From the NCBI GenBank assembly GCA_963677215.1, contig OY781919.1, forward strand, positions 930,001-994,000: 64,000 nt of DNA, read 5' to 3'. This document shows, piece by piece, positions 17,823 to 27,460 of this stretch. A program made the position numbers and the translations under genes. The notes under the pieces were generated by a model. The model did not search any database and was not told the DNA's origin. It worked only from the letters and a program-made list of their open reading frames with translations. The stretch comes from G963676795 sp963677215. Its GTDB lineage: Bacteria > Desulfobacterota > Desulfuromonadia > Desulfuromonadales > Geopsychrobacteraceae. Every line of letters begins with the position of its first letter. The stretch's first letter is position 1.

Positions 17823-20371
17823 GAGGCCAGCTCCTCAATAACCGAACCGAGCTGCTGCGGCGCTTCTGTCGGACTGAAGTAGAGTTCGGTCAGCAGGTTG
17901 GACAGCTCTTCCAGCTGTTCCTGCTGCTGGGCCAGGGTCCTGTCGAGCAGAGCGTAGCGCCCTTCTTCGGTGACCTCGTTGATCAGCTCCTTGTGATCGA
18001 CGGCGTTCAGTTCCGAAATACACAACGAGATCTGCTTCTCGTCGCTGCGCGGGAAATTCCACGAGCGGTCGTTGGGAATGCCCCGGATATGCAAAGCCAG
18101 CTGGCGCAGCTGAAAGGCCAGGGTGCGCGGATAGTTCTCATCGAAGAGCAGCAGTTCAAGGATGGTCGAAACCTCCATGAACGACCGGTAACGGCGGCGG
18201 AACACCAACAGGCTGTTGCAGGTCGTCAGCACCGCCTCGAGGATCTGCGACGACAGGGTCGGATTCTGTCCCGGCACCAGGGTCTCACGCAGCAGGGCGA
18301 TCAGGTTGAGAGCCCTCTCGACCCGCCGACCGATGTTGAGCATCAGCCAGGCCGTTTCGCGCGACATGTTTTCAAACGCCTGACCGCTGATCGAGGTCAG
18401 CTGAATGACCAGCTGGTTGATCTGCTCGAACATTCTGCCGCTGCCGATCTGCTGGCGGGAGATCTTGGGATCCCAGTGTTTCTGGACCTGATCGATAACC
18501 CGCCAGGTGTCTTCAGGCAGCATGTCACGCACCGCATAAGCCGCGTACCCCAGACTGTTGAGGTTGGCACGCAGGCTGCCCGGTCGCTGCGGATCGCGAA
18601 TCAGCGAAAACAACTCGCTGCGCGGATCGGCCAGCCTGGCGGCGGCATTCTCGCCGACAAAACCGGGGTAGGTCTGGGTCACCTGAGTCAGGGCCTGAAG
18701 CAGCTGATTGAGACAGCCCTGATCGTCCGGATCGCGGAATTCGTTGACATCGCGCAGCTTGCCCAGGATGGTGCGCAGCAGACGCGCCGTCTGTTCGCTG
18801 CGCTCGGCATAGCGGCCCGCCCAGAACAGGTTCTCAGCGGCCCGGCTCGGCAGGGCGCTGGAGAGCGGCCTGATCAGCTGATCGGGGCGCGCCAGGCGCC
18901 ACAGATTGACCTGTTTGTCAAGCTCACGGGTCAGCACCCAGGTATCCTTGATCGCCCCGCCCGGCTGGCTGGGGAACATCAGGTCGGCACTGGTCGAACG
19001 GACCCTGGTCATCCCCCCGGGCATCAGCGCATAGCTCTCTTCATGCTCGGTCATATAGGTACTGACCAGACCGTGACGGGCGCCGAGAAAATCATTTTCC
19101 AGGGCCGGGTAGGAGGCAAACTGAACCAGCTGCTGACCAACAAACAGGTGCGGGTTAGCCTGAATCTCTGCCTTCAGTTGCTCCTTTTGCTGATCATCCA
19201 GCCCCCCCGGAACCAGATAATTGAAACCGGGCAGGGGATGGATCGGCCGAATCAGCAACTTGTCGATATGCTCAAGCACGTACTGGCATTCCTTCTTATG
19301 TCCGCACCACCAGGTCGCAACCGACGGGATCAGCAGTTCCTCACCCAGCACATCCTTGCAGATCGCCGGCAGAAACGCCATCAGCGCCGGGTTTTCGATC
19401 ACCTGGCTGCCGATCGAATTGGAAACGACCAGGTTACCGCAGCGCACCGCTTCCAACAGACCGGGCACCCCAGAAAAGGAATCCCCACCCAGTTCCAGCG
19501 GATCGCTCAATTCGTCATCGATCCGGCTCAACACCACGTCGACCTGGCGCAGCCCTTCGACCGTCTTCAGCCACAGGCACTGATCGCGCACGGTCAGATC
19601 GCCCCCCTGCACCAGCGGATAACCGAGATAGGCGGCCTGGTAGGCGTGCTCGAAATAGGCCGGATGCTCCGGCCCCGGGGTGAGCAGGACGATGCGCGGA
19701 TCATGCTTGTTGTGGCGCGCCATCCCCACCAGATTATTGCGCAGGGCACGGAAGTACATGGCCAGCCGGTGAACCTGGAAATCCTCGAAGATCTGCGGCA
19801 GGCTGTGGGTCATGATGATCCGCGTTTCCAGAGCATAGCCCGAGGCGAATGGCGGCTTGGCGAAATCATTGACGACCCAGAACTGACCATCGGAGCCCTT
19901 GGCCAGGTCGGCCGAATAGAGGGTCAGATGCTTGTTGCGCCCCGCCCCGATGCCGACACAGGGGTAGAGGAATTTCTTGTGAGAAAAAACCAGCTCGGCC
20001 GGCAGGTAGCCCTGGCGGATCAGCTTCTGTTCGCCGTAGATATCGGCCAGAATCAGGTTGAGCAGTTCGGCGCGCTGCAACAGGCCACGCTCGATCGGCG
20101 CCCACTCCTCTTCATCGAGGATCAACGGCAGCGGATCGTAACTCCAGGAACGCGACACCCGCGGATCACCGAAAACGTTGTGAATCGCACCGTTCTCACG
20201 CAGCAGCTGCTGGGCATCCTTCTTATGGCGGTTCAGGCGCTTCTCACCCAGCCGGTCGATATTGCGGAACAGTCGCCGCCAGTGGGGCGGCAGATCGACG
20301 GCATCCTTGTAGACGCCGCTGAAATGGTTCATGTTCAGCCCGAGAATATGTTCACCATCTTCAGAGAACAA
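17819..20371 (-). CDS. Fused circularly permuted ATP-grasp/alpha-E protein
   Basis: An 850-residue fusion. Residues about 1-480 form a circularly permuted ATP-grasp domain (SYDPLPLILDEEEW, DFAKPPFASGYALETRI, DVVLSRIDDELSDP, VSNSIGSQVIENPALMAFLP, then ALMPGGMTRVRS). Residues about 510-840 form an alpha-E domain beginning LPSRAAENLFWAGRYAERSE. The two separate genes downstream carry the same pair of domains, so the operon holds each module twice. The frame opens at a TTG (20371) with AGAGG about 7 bp upstream; later ATG codons would trim the conserved N-terminus. It lies 27 bp downstream of the DUF2126 gene. Confidence 0.88.
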   Translation of the reverse strand: MFSEDGEHILGLNMNHFSGVYKDAVDLPPHWRRLFRNIDRLGEKRLNRHKKDAQQLLRENGAIHNVFGDPRVSRSWSYDPLPLILDEEEWAPIERGLLQRAELLNLILADIYGEQKLIRQGYLPAELVFSHKKFLYPCVGIGAGRNKHLTLYSADLAKGSDGQFWVVNDFAKPPFASGYALETRIIMTHSLPQIFEDFQVHRLAMYFRALRNNLVGMARHNKHDPRIVLLTPGPEHPAYFEHAYQAAYLGYPLVQGGDLTVRDQCLWLKTVEGLRQVDVVLSRIDDELSDPLELGGDSFSGVPGLLEAVRCGNLVVSNSIGSQVIENPALMAFLPAICKDVLGEELLIPSVATWWCGHKKECQYVLEHIDKLLIRPIHPLPGFNYLVPGGLDDQQKEQLKAEIQANPHLFVGQQLVQFASYPALENDFLGARHGLVSTYMTEHEESYALMPGGMTRVRSTSADLMFPSQPGGAIKDTWVLTRELDKQVNLWRLARPDQLIRPLSSALPSRAAENLFWAGRYAERSEQTARLLRTILGKLRDVNEFRDPDDQGCLNQLLQALTQVTQTYPGFVGENAAARLADPRSELFSLIRDPQRPGSLRANLNSLGYAAYAVRDMLPEDTWRVIDQVQKHWDPKISRQQIGSGRMFEQINQLVIQLTSISGQAFENMSRETAWLMLNIGRRVERALNLIALLRETLVPGQNPTLSSQILEAVLTTCNSLLVFRRRYRSFMEVSTILELLLFDENYPRTLAFQLRQLALHIRGIPNDRSWNFPRSDEKQISLCISELNAVDHKELINEVTEEGRYALLDRTLAQQQEQLEELSNLLTELYFSPTEAPQQLGSVIEELAS

Positions 20372-20397
20372 GCTGTAACCTCTTTTGCTTTTCTAGC

Positions 20398-23300
20398 TTA
20401 AAAACGCCGGCGGCGCAGGTCGAGGGTGTGCGGAAACTCCGCATTCGGCTCTTCTGCGGGCGGGGCATTGAACTTCAACGTTTCCCCCTTGGGCACGAAA
20501 CGTCCCAGGGTTTCGAAATCGGGCGGTGGCATGACCGGCCCCTGGCTGAACTCGGTATCGGCGAACAGCGCATCGCGCCGTGACTCCGCGGTGATCGCGT
20601 TGACCGGGAAAACGTCGTAATTGCGTCCCCCCGGGTGGGAGACATGATAGCTGCAGCCACCGAGCGAGCGGCCGTTCCAGCTGTCGACGACATCGAAGAC
20701 CAGCGGCGAGTGCGGCGCGATGGTCGGGTGCAGCGCCGACGGCGGTTGCCAGGCACGATAACGGACCCCGGCAACGAATTCGTCCTTGCGCCCTGTGCGG
20801 GTCAGCGGCAGTCGGTGGCCGTTGCAGGTGATGACGTGACGCTCCTCGGTCATGCCACGCACCATGACCTGAAGGCGCTCGACCGACGAATCGACAAAGC
20901 GCGCGGTTCCCTGATTGGACAGCTCCTCACCCAGGACATGCCAGGGTTCGATGGCAAAACGCAGCTCCAGTTCCAGATCATCGACCTGGACCGTCCCGTA
21001 ACGCGGGAAACGGAACTCGAAGAAGGGATCAAACCATTCGGCCAGAAACGGATAGCCGGCCTCGTTGAGATCGTTGACGACATCGTTCATATCCTGGCGG
21101 ACAAAGTGCGGCAGCAGGAAGCGGTCATGCAGGCGGGTTCCCCAGCGCACCAGCGGCTTTTTGTACGGCTCTTTCCAGAACCGCGCGATCAGGGTCCGCA
21201 GCAGCAGGTTCTGAACCAGGCTCATGCGCGCATGGGGCGGCATCTCGAAGGCGCGCAGCTCAAGGATTCCGAGTCGCCCAGACGGACTGTCCGGTGAATA
21301 GAGCTTGTCGATGCAGAACTCGGCCCGGTGGGTATTGCCGGTGATGTCGATCAGCAGGTTGCGGAACAGCCGGTCGACCAGCCAGAGCGGAATATTGCCC
21401 TGCTCCGGCAGTTGGTTGAAGGCGATCTCCAGTTCATAGAGGGTATCGTCGCGCCCTTCGTCAACCCGCGGCGCCTGGCTGGTCGGGCCGATGAAGACCC
21501 CGGAGAACAGGTAGGAGAGTCCCGGATGGTTCTGCCAGTAAGTCACCAGACTGCGCAGCAGATCCGGGCGGCGCAGCAGTGGGCTGTCACTCGGGGTCGC
21601 CCCGCCCAGGGTGATGTGGTTGCCACCACAGGTGCCGGTATGACGGCCGTCAAGCATGAACTTCTCGGTGCCGAGCCGGGACAGCCGGGCCTGCTCATAG
21701 AGGGTCGTGGTGTTATGGACCAGCTCCTGCCAGTTGTTGGCCGGGTGGATATTGACCTCGATGACCCCTGGATCGGGCGTGACCATCAGCTTCTCCAGGC
21801 GCCAGTCGCGCGGCGGTTCGTAGCCTTCGATCACCACCGGCATGTTCAGTTCGGCGGCGGTCGCCTCGACTGCAACGAGCAGCTGCAGATAATGTTCGAG
21901 GACGCCGAGCGGCGGCATGAAGATATGCATCCGACCGAAGCGCGCTTCGATACAGACGGCAGTGTGGGGCACATGGACCCAGGGCTGATCCTCGGCGGCA
22001 GCCGGCGGCAGACTGTGATAGTCATCGAGCGGCGGCAGATCGCCGAACTGACTCTGCTCGTAGAAAGGTTCACGCTTGTCCGGAGCGACCCAGGGGAGCG
22101 CATCGAGCGGCAGACGCATCCCCATCGCCGAATCGCCAGGGATCAGGTACATCTGCTCACGGCGGAACTCCCAGGGCCCGCTCTGCCAGCCGCCAAAGGC
22201 GAAGTTCCAGGTCAGTGGCAGGACATAACCGACCGGTGTGCTCAGGCCGCGGTCGAGAATCCGCGCCAGGGTACGCCGCTCCGAGGAATCGTTGAGATCG
22301 ACCTGCTGCGGATCGACATTGACCGGGACGCTCCCTTCCTTCCACAGCCAGTAAGCGCTGTCCTCGTAACCGGTGACCAGATACTTGGGGTTGAGGCCGA
22401 GCTTGGCCGTCAGGGTCCGGGATAAGGTCTCGGCATCCTGGGCTCCCAGACCGTAATCCTTCTGCAGGTCGGCGAGCAGTTCGCTACGCTGCCAGACCGG
22501 CAGGCCGTCCTTGCGCCAGTAACAGCTGTAGGCCCAGCGTGGCAGTGGTTCGCCGGGATACCACTTGCCCTGACCGAAATGGAGCAGGCCGCCCTTGCCA
22601 AAGGTCTCGCGCAGGCGCAGGGTCAGATCATAGGCCAGCTTGCGCTTGTGCGGCCCGTCAGCGGCGCTGTTCCACTGGGCGCTGTCCATGTCGTCAATCG
22701 AAACAAAGGTCGGTTCCCCACCCATGGTCAGGCGCACGTCCCCTTCAACGAGCTGCTCATCAACCAGCTCGCCCAGGGCATTGATCAGCTGCCACTGCTC
22801 ATCGCTGTACGGCTTGGTCACCCGCGGATCTTCGTGAATGCGCATGACCCTGTTGCTGTGCTCGAATTCAACCTCGCAGGGGTCGGTTGCCCCGGTCAAC
22901 GGCGCTGCGCTGAATGGATGCGGGGTGCAGGCCAGCGGGATATGCCCCTCACCGGCGAACAACCCCGAGGTCGGGTCGAGGCCGACCCAGCCGGCGCCCG
23001 GAATATAGACCTCGGTCCAGGCGTGCAGGTCGGTGAAATCGGCTTCCGGCCCGGAAGGGCCATCGAGTGACTTCTCATCGGCAGCCAGCTGAATCAGGTA
23101 GCCGCTGACAAAGCGCGCCGCCAGCCCGCAATGGCGCAGAATCTGAACCAGCAGCCAGGCTGAATCGCGGCACGAGCCGATGCGCCGCTCAAGTGTCTCT
23201 TCGCAGGTCTGAACACCTGGCTCCATGCGTACTGAATAGTTGATGTGCTGCTGCAGTTTCTGATTGACCTCGACGAGAAAATCGACCGTATTGATGTCCT

Positions 23301-23709
23301 TAGGGTCGAGCTGCCCCAGCCATTCCATCAACAGCGGCCCCTCTTCGTCGAGCTTCAGATAGGGCCCGAGCTCATCCTTCTCCAGGTCGGTATACTTGAA
23401 AGGAAATTTCTCGGCGTAATCTTCGATAAAAAAGTCGAAGGGGTTGATCGCCGTCATGTCGGCGATGACCTCGACCTCGATATGCAAACGGTCGGTCTTG
23501 TCCGGGAAAACCAGGCGGGCCAGATAGTTGCCGAAGGCGTCCTGCTGCCAGTTGATAAAGTGCTCTTCCGGCTCAACCTTGAGCGAATAGGCGCGGATCG
23601 GCGTGCGACTGTGCGGCGCGGGGCGCAACCTTAAGACATGGGGGGAGAGAGAGACCGGACGGTCAAATTTGTAGCTGGTAATATGCTGGCAGGCAACACG
23701 TATCGGCAT
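20398..23709 (-). CDS. Transglutaminase/DUF2126 protein
   Basis: A 1103-residue protein and the first gene of the operon. Residues about 1-300 form a bacterial transglutaminase N-domain and core with Cys180 in RRIGSCRDSAWLLVQIL, His in FTDLHAWTEVYIPG and Asp in WVGLDPTSGL. The remaining 800 residues match the large DUF2126 module (COG4196), with stretches such as GGEPTFVSIDDMD, HFGQGKWYPGEPLPRW, HTGTCGGNHITLGG, ELRAFEMPPHARMSL and, near the end, GGRNYDVFPVNA. The DUF2126 part has been suggested to be a glutamine-synthetase-like or amidoligase-related enzyme, but no activity is proven. The ATG at 23709 has AGAGGA upstream; the frame extends two codons further to a TTG. Confidence 0.88.
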   Translation of the reverse strand: MPIRVACQHITSYKFDRPVSLSPHVLRLRPAPHSRTPIRAYSLKVEPEEHFINWQQDAFGNYLARLVFPDKTDRLHIEVEVIADMTAINPFDFFIEDYAEKFPFKYTDLEKDELGPYLKLDEEGPLLMEWLGQLDPKDINTVDFLVEVNQKLQQHINYSVRMEPGVQTCEETLERRIGSCRDSAWLLVQILRHCGLAARFVSGYLIQLAADEKSLDGPSGPEADFTDLHAWTEVYIPGAGWVGLDPTSGLFAGEGHIPLACTPHPFSAAPLTGATDPCEVEFEHSNRVMRIHEDPRVTKPYSDEQWQLINALGELVDEQLVEGDVRLTMGGEPTFVSIDDMDSAQWNSAADGPHKRKLAYDLTLRLRETFGKGGLLHFGQGKWYPGEPLPRWAYSCYWRKDGLPVWQRSELLADLQKDYGLGAQDAETLSRTLTAKLGLNPKYLVTGYEDSAYWLWKEGSVPVNVDPQQVDLNDSSERRTLARILDRGLSTPVGYVLPLTWNFAFGGWQSGPWEFRREQMYLIPGDSAMGMRLPLDALPWVAPDKREPFYEQSQFGDLPPLDDYHSLPPAAAEDQPWVHVPHTAVCIEARFGRMHIFMPPLGVLEHYLQLLVAVEATAAELNMPVVIEGYEPPRDWRLEKLMVTPDPGVIEVNIHPANNWQELVHNTTTLYEQARLSRLGTEKFMLDGRHTGTCGGNHITLGGATPSDSPLLRRPDLLRSLVTYWQNHPGLSYLFSGVFIGPTSQAPRVDEGRDDTLYELEIAFNQLPEQGNIPLWLVDRLFRNLLIDITGNTHRAEFCIDKLYSPDSPSGRLGILELRAFEMPPHARMSLVQNLLLRTLIARFWKEPYKKPLVRWGTRLHDRFLLPHFVRQDMNDVVNDLNEAGYPFLAEWFDPFFEFRFPRYGTVQVDDLELELRFAIEPWHVLGEELSNQGTARFVDSSVERLQVMVRGMTEERHVITCNGHRLPLTRTGRKDEFVAGVRYRAWQPPSALHPTIAPHSPLVFDVVDSWNGRSLGGCSYHVSHPGGRNYDVFPVNAITAESRRDALFADTEFSQGPVMPPPDFETLGRFVPKGETLKFNAPPAEEPNAEFPHTLDLRRRRF

Positions 23710-24021
23710 AGTCAATCCTCTGGTTCAGGTCTGGTGCGCAAAAGCAGCTCACGCAACAGTCGTCTACACATGACAGATGCCATCAGAAAGCGCCTTTGAT
23801 TTCGATGGACCCGGATAGACTAGCACATCTTGTCAGCGCCTGGCAGCCAGATTATGACCCGATCAGTCGAATTTGCAAATGGCCAACTGCCTGTTACGGT
23901 GGTAGAGTTTCTGGTGAGGCTTGTTGAAAAACCACGACACAGGATACTATGGAATTCGATATCTCATTGGCCAGATAAGTGACCACCTGATTCTGTAGAA
24001 TAACCAGACTGGAGTTCATCT
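23710..24021. other. Divergent intergenic region between the ATP-grasp operon and pyk
   Basis: 312 bp without a gene. It must carry the promoters of the minus-strand operon and of pyruvate kinase on the plus strand. No clear palindromic operator or terminator was seen. Confidence 0.4.
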
Positions 24022-25455
24022 ATGTTCCGACGGACCAAGATCGTAGCAACTGTTGGCCCCGCCAGTGACACTGAAGCGCAACTCAACCTGCTGATGGACG
24101 CTGGTGTCGACGTTTTTCGCATCAACTTTTCCCATGGCACCCACGAAAAGACAGCGGAAGTGATCGCCAGCATCCGCAAACTGTCGAGTCAGAGACAAAA
24201 GGCGGTCGCCATCCTCGGCGACCTGCAGGGTCCGAAAATCCGTACCGGAGTCATGGTCGATAACGCCCTCAAGCTGGAAGCGGACAGTGTCGTCACCATC
24301 ACCAGTCGAGAAGTCCTGGGCGAAAGCACCATCATCCCGACCATCTACAAAAACCTGCCGCGCGATGTCAAAAAAGGGGATCGCATCCTGATCGATGACG
24401 GCCTGATGGAACTGGAGGTCCAGCACAGTGAAGGAACCGAGGTGCGCTGCAAGGTCATCAACGGCGGCATCCTGAAAAACCACAAGGGGATCAACCTGCC
24501 CGGGGTCAAGGTGTCCGCTCCGGCATTGACCGAAAAGGACCTGAACGACCTCGATTTCTGCATCGGCCAGAACCTCGACTACATCGCCCTCTCGTTCATC
24601 CGCAAGGCCTCCGACGTCCAGGCACTGAAGACCATTCTCGAAAGCAAGGGCTCGGGGCTGATGGTTGTCTCCAAGATCGAAAAACCTGAAGCTGTAGAGA
24701 ATTTCGATGCGATCCTCGAAGCAACCGACGCGGTCATGGTTGCCAGGGGGGACCTGGGTGTCGAGATCAGTCCCGAACGGGTTCCGCTGATCCAGAAGTC
24801 GATCATCCGCAAATGTAACGAAGCGGGCAAACCGGTCATCACCGCCACCCAGATGCTCGAAAGCATGATCACCAATCCGCGCCCGACCCGGGCCGAGACC
24901 TCCGACGTGGCCAACGCCATCCTCGACGGCACCGATGCGATCATGCTCTCCGGCGAAACGGCCAGTGGCAAGTATCCGATCGAAGCGGTCAAGGTGATGG
25001 TCAACGTCGCCGAAAATGTCGAGCGTGATCCGCAGCTGCGGACCAAGGCCTACCGTCGGGTCACCGATATCTATGGCCGCCCCCATGTCACCGAAGCGAT
25101 CGGCCAGGGTGCCTGCCATATCGCCGACAGTATCGGCGCCGAAGCAATCCTCGCCTTCACCCAGACCGGCGGCACCGCAGCACTGGTCTCCAAGTACCGC
25201 CCTGCTGTGCCGATCTTCGCCGTCACACCGTCCCAGTCAGTGCGCCGCCGCATGGCACTCTATCACGGGGTCCGCTCCCTGCGGGTCGAGATCCAGGGCA
25301 ATACCGAGGACCAGATCTGCTCAGTGGAAAAAGCAGTACTCGCAGCCGGCATGCTCAAGGAGGGGGACCTGGTCGTTGTCACCATGGGCAGCCCGCTCTC
25401 CGACACGGGTACGACCAACCTGCTCAAGGTCCACCGCCTCGACAGGAATGATTAA
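24022..25455 (+). CDS. pyk: Pyruvate kinase
   Basis: A 477-residue enzyme that transfers phosphate from phosphoenolpyruvate to ADP, the last glycolytic step. It begins with FRRTKIVATVGPASD and has the nucleotide and metal site FRINFSHGTHEKT, ILGDLQGPKIRTG, the catalytic lysine in VVSKIEKPEAVENFD with the Glu that holds Mg2+, MVARGDLGVEI, TATQMLESMI, and the allosteric C-terminal domain (about 340-477). It lacks the extra C-terminal PEP-utiliser domain of some Gram-positive enzymes. The ATG follows GGAG by 6 bp. It lies upstream of ilvB and makes the pyruvate that acetolactate synthase uses, though ilvB has its own promoter and leader. Confidence 0.96.
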   Translation: MFRRTKIVATVGPASDTEAQLNLLMDAGVDVFRINFSHGTHEKTAEVIASIRKLSSQRQKAVAILGDLQGPKIRTGVMVDNALKLEADSVVTITSREVLGESTIIPTIYKNLPRDVKKGDRILIDDGLMELEVQHSEGTEVRCKVINGGILKNHKGINLPGVKVSAPALTEKDLNDLDFCIGQNLDYIALSFIRKASDVQALKTILESKGSGLMVVSKIEKPEAVENFDAILEATDAVMVARGDLGVEISPERVPLIQKSIIRKCNEAGKPVITATQMLESMITNPRPTRAETSDVANAILDGTDAIMLSGETASGKYPIEAVKVMVNVAENVERDPQLRTKAYRRVTDIYGRPHVTEAIGQGACHIADSIGAEAILAFTQTGGTAALVSKYRPAVPIFAVTPSQSVRRRMALYHGVRSLRVEIQGNTEDQICSVEKAVLAAGMLKEGDLVVVTMGSPLSDTGTTNLLKVHRLDRND

Positions 25456-25470
25456 AAGTCAAAAACTCCG

Positions 25471-25498
25471 TTGACATGAGTTTGCCGTGTCATTTAGT
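25471..25498 (+). promoter_or_regulatory. Sigma-70-type promoter for the ilvB leader
   Basis: A perfect -35 box TTGACA (25471-25476) lies 16 bp before TTTAGT (25493-25498). The predicted start of transcription is about 20-25 bp before the leader-peptide gene. Confidence 0.6.
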
Positions 25499-25526
25499 CT
25501 CCACAAATCGACAAGGAGCAAGAAGA

Positions 25527-25583
25527 ATGATAAACACAATATCCAGCCTGATTTCTGAAGTGGTGGTGGTCGTCATTAATTGA
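25527..25583 (+). CDS. Val/Ile-rich leader peptide of ilvB
   Basis: An 18-codon reading frame with AAGGAG 10 bp upstream encodes MINTISSLISEVVVVVIN. Five consecutive valine codons flanked by four isoleucine codons and one leucine are exactly what is expected of a branched-chain amino acid attenuation peptide: ribosome stalling when charged tRNA-Val or tRNA-Ile is scarce would change folding of the RNA that follows. Two hairpins, the second ending in a T-run, fill the space between it and ilvB. It is too short for ordinary gene finders. Confidence 0.85.
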   Translation: MINTISSLISEVVVVVIN

Positions 25584-25614
25584 CGACTCGGCGTTTTCTT
25601 CGATCTCACATATC

Positions 25615-25697
25615 GAGGGGGCACGGGTCAATTCCGTGCTCCCTTTCTATATCTGAAAAGGGCTGCGGGGTTGACCACCTCCGCAGTCTTTTTTTAT
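25615..25697 (+). promoter_or_regulatory. Transcription attenuator upstream of ilvB
   Basis: Two stems follow the leader peptide. The first pairs GGGGGCACGG (25617-25626) with CCGTGCTCCC (25634-25643), with one G-U pair. The second pairs CTGCGG (25663-25668) with CCGCAG (25681-25686), extended by a few inner pairs, and is followed by TCTTTTTTT, the intrinsic terminator. This arrangement predicts premature termination when branched-chain amino acids are plentiful. An alternative pairing that forms the antiterminator was not worked out. Confidence 0.8.
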
Positions 25698-25714
25698 TCA
25701 AGGAGATAAGCAAC

Positions 25715-27397
25715 ATGCTGAACGGAGCACAGATTTTACTCGATTGCCTCAAAAAAGAAGGAGTCGATACCATCTTCGGCTACCCGGGCGCGCGGACTCT
25801 GATGCTGCACGATGCCCTGATGGACGATCCGGATATCGATCATATCCTGGTTCGTCATGAGCAAGCTGCAGCTCACGCTGCGGACGGCTATGCCAGGACC
25901 ACCGGCAAGGTCGGCGTCTGTCTGACGACTTCCGGCCCGGGTGCAACCAACCTGGTCACCGGCATTGCCACCGCCTACATGGATTCGGTGCCGATGGTCG
26001 CCCTGACCGGCCAGGTCACCACCCGGGATATAGGCAACGACGCTTTTCAGGAAGCCGATATCGCCGGCATCACCCGGCCAATCACCAAACACAACTATGT
26101 CGTCACCGACATCAGGGACCTGGCCCGCATTATCCGCGAGGCTTTCTACATCGCCAGGACCCGGCGCCCAGGACCTGTTGTTGTCGACCTGCCGAGCGAT
26201 GTCATCGCTTCACTGAGCAATGATCCGGTTCCTGATAATGTCACCCGGCGCGGTTACCAGGATTCGCCGCAACTCAATCTCAAGCAGTTGAAAAAGGCCG
26301 CCAAGATGATCAACAAGGCACAGCGCCCACTGATCTACGCCGGAGGTGGCGTAGTCCAGTCCAATGCCGTCGCCGCACTGCGTGCCATTGCCCAGAAAGG
26401 GCAGATTCCGGTTACCCACACCCTGATGGGCATTGGTCTGATGGACCCAGCCTCGCCGCTGTCAGTCGGTATGCTCGGTATGTACGGTGCCTGGTATGCC
26501 AACAAGGCGGTCAGTCAATGTGACTGCCTGATCGCTATCGGCGCCCGCTTTGACGATCGCGTCACCGGCAAGGTTGACAGCTTTGCGCCCAATGCCAGAA
26601 TCATTCATCTCGACATCGATCCGACCAGTATCCGCAAGGTTATCCAAGACGGACTGCCGATCGTCTGCAATGCCTCCGAAGCCTTACCTCAACTGCTTGA
26701 AATGATCGAAACCAGGGATCGAACAGACTGGCTGGACGAGATAGCCGGCTTTCAACAGACCGGTCCGTTGCCTCGCCATCAGGGCGCCGAACTGATGCCC
26801 CATGAAATCATGGAAGCGATCCATGCTGCGGCGGGGAACAATCCGGTCGTCGCCTCTGATGTCGGACTGTCCCAGATGTGGACGGCTCACTACTTTCCCT
26901 TTGATGCACCACGCCAGTACATCACCAGCGGCGGACTCGGCACCATGGGCTACGCCCTGCCGGCAGCGCTGGGTGCCGCCGTCGCCAACCACGATCGGCC
27001 GATCTTTGCCATCAATGGTGACGGCGCATTCCAGATGAACTGCCAGGAGCTAGCCACCTGTGCCCAGTACAACATCCCGGTCAAATGCATCATTCTCAAT
27101 AACGGCAAGCTCGGCATGGTCCGCCAGTTTCAGACCCTCTTCCACAACGGCCGCTATGCCTCGACCAACCTGGAGATTTCCGTCGATTTCTGCACCGTGG
27201 CCAAGGGATTCGGGGTTGAAGGACGAAAGGTCGCAGGACTCACGGAATTCAAGGAAGCGCTGGCCTGGGCGGTCAACCATCCTGGGCCGGTCGTTCTCGA
27301 TGTCAAGGTCGACCCGGACACCTACGCCTTCCCGATGGTCAAACCGGGTCAGGAATCGACCAGCATGATCTTCAAAGCCGACGGCAGCGGACTTTAA
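25715..27397 (+). CDS. ilvB: Acetolactate synthase, catalytic subunit
   Basis: A 560-residue ThDP enzyme joining two pyruvates (or pyruvate and 2-oxobutyrate) in valine, leucine and isoleucine synthesis. It shows the catalytic Glu in RHEQAAAHAADGYAR, the FAD/central domain (IGARFDDRVTGK), and the ThDP motif INGDGAFQMNCQELATCAQYN. Two spots are unusual: the usual YPGGA reads YPGARTL (residues 23-29), and the tryptophan of the VRQW motif, the classic herbicide contact, is Phe472. No ilvN regulatory subunit follows; a terminator lies 8 bp after the stop. The start at 25715 has AAGGAG upstream. The Val/Ile leader supports the branched-chain role. A related ThDP carboligase is the alternative. Confidence 0.88.
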   Translation: MLNGAQILLDCLKKEGVDTIFGYPGARTLMLHDALMDDPDIDHILVRHEQAAAHAADGYARTTGKVGVCLTTSGPGATNLVTGIATAYMDSVPMVALTGQVTTRDIGNDAFQEADIAGITRPITKHNYVVTDIRDLARIIREAFYIARTRRPGPVVVDLPSDVIASLSNDPVPDNVTRRGYQDSPQLNLKQLKKAAKMINKAQRPLIYAGGGVVQSNAVAALRAIAQKGQIPVTHTLMGIGLMDPASPLSVGMLGMYGAWYANKAVSQCDCLIAIGARFDDRVTGKVDSFAPNARIIHLDIDPTSIRKVIQDGLPIVCNASEALPQLLEMIETRDRTDWLDEIAGFQQTGPLPRHQGAELMPHEIMEAIHAAAGNNPVVASDVGLSQMWTAHYFPFDAPRQYITSGGLGTMGYALPAALGAAVANHDRPIFAINGDGAFQMNCQELATCAQYNIPVKCIILNNGKLGMVRQFQTLFHNGRYASTNLEISVDFCTVAKGFGVEGRKVAGLTEFKEALAWAVNHPGPVVLDVKVDPDTYAFPMVKPGQESTSMIFKADGSGL

Positions 27398-27405
27398 CCT
27401 CCAAT

Positions 27406-27451
27406 AAAAGCTACCCCCACTTTGCCTATACAAAATGGGGGTAGCTTTTTT
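27406..27451 (+). terminator. Terminator after ilvB
   Basis: Stem AAAAGCTACCCCCA (27406-27419) pairs with TGGGGGTAGCTTTT (27436-27449), and the T-run continues to 27451. Confidence 0.92.
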
Positions 27452-27460
27452 CAAACATTA

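Noticed and set aside
17993..20401. An 802-codon plus-strand frame opposite the ATP-grasp/alpha-E fusion
   Set aside because: Antisense shadow of a GC-rich gene. No recognisable domains, and the minus-strand protein has clear family motifs.
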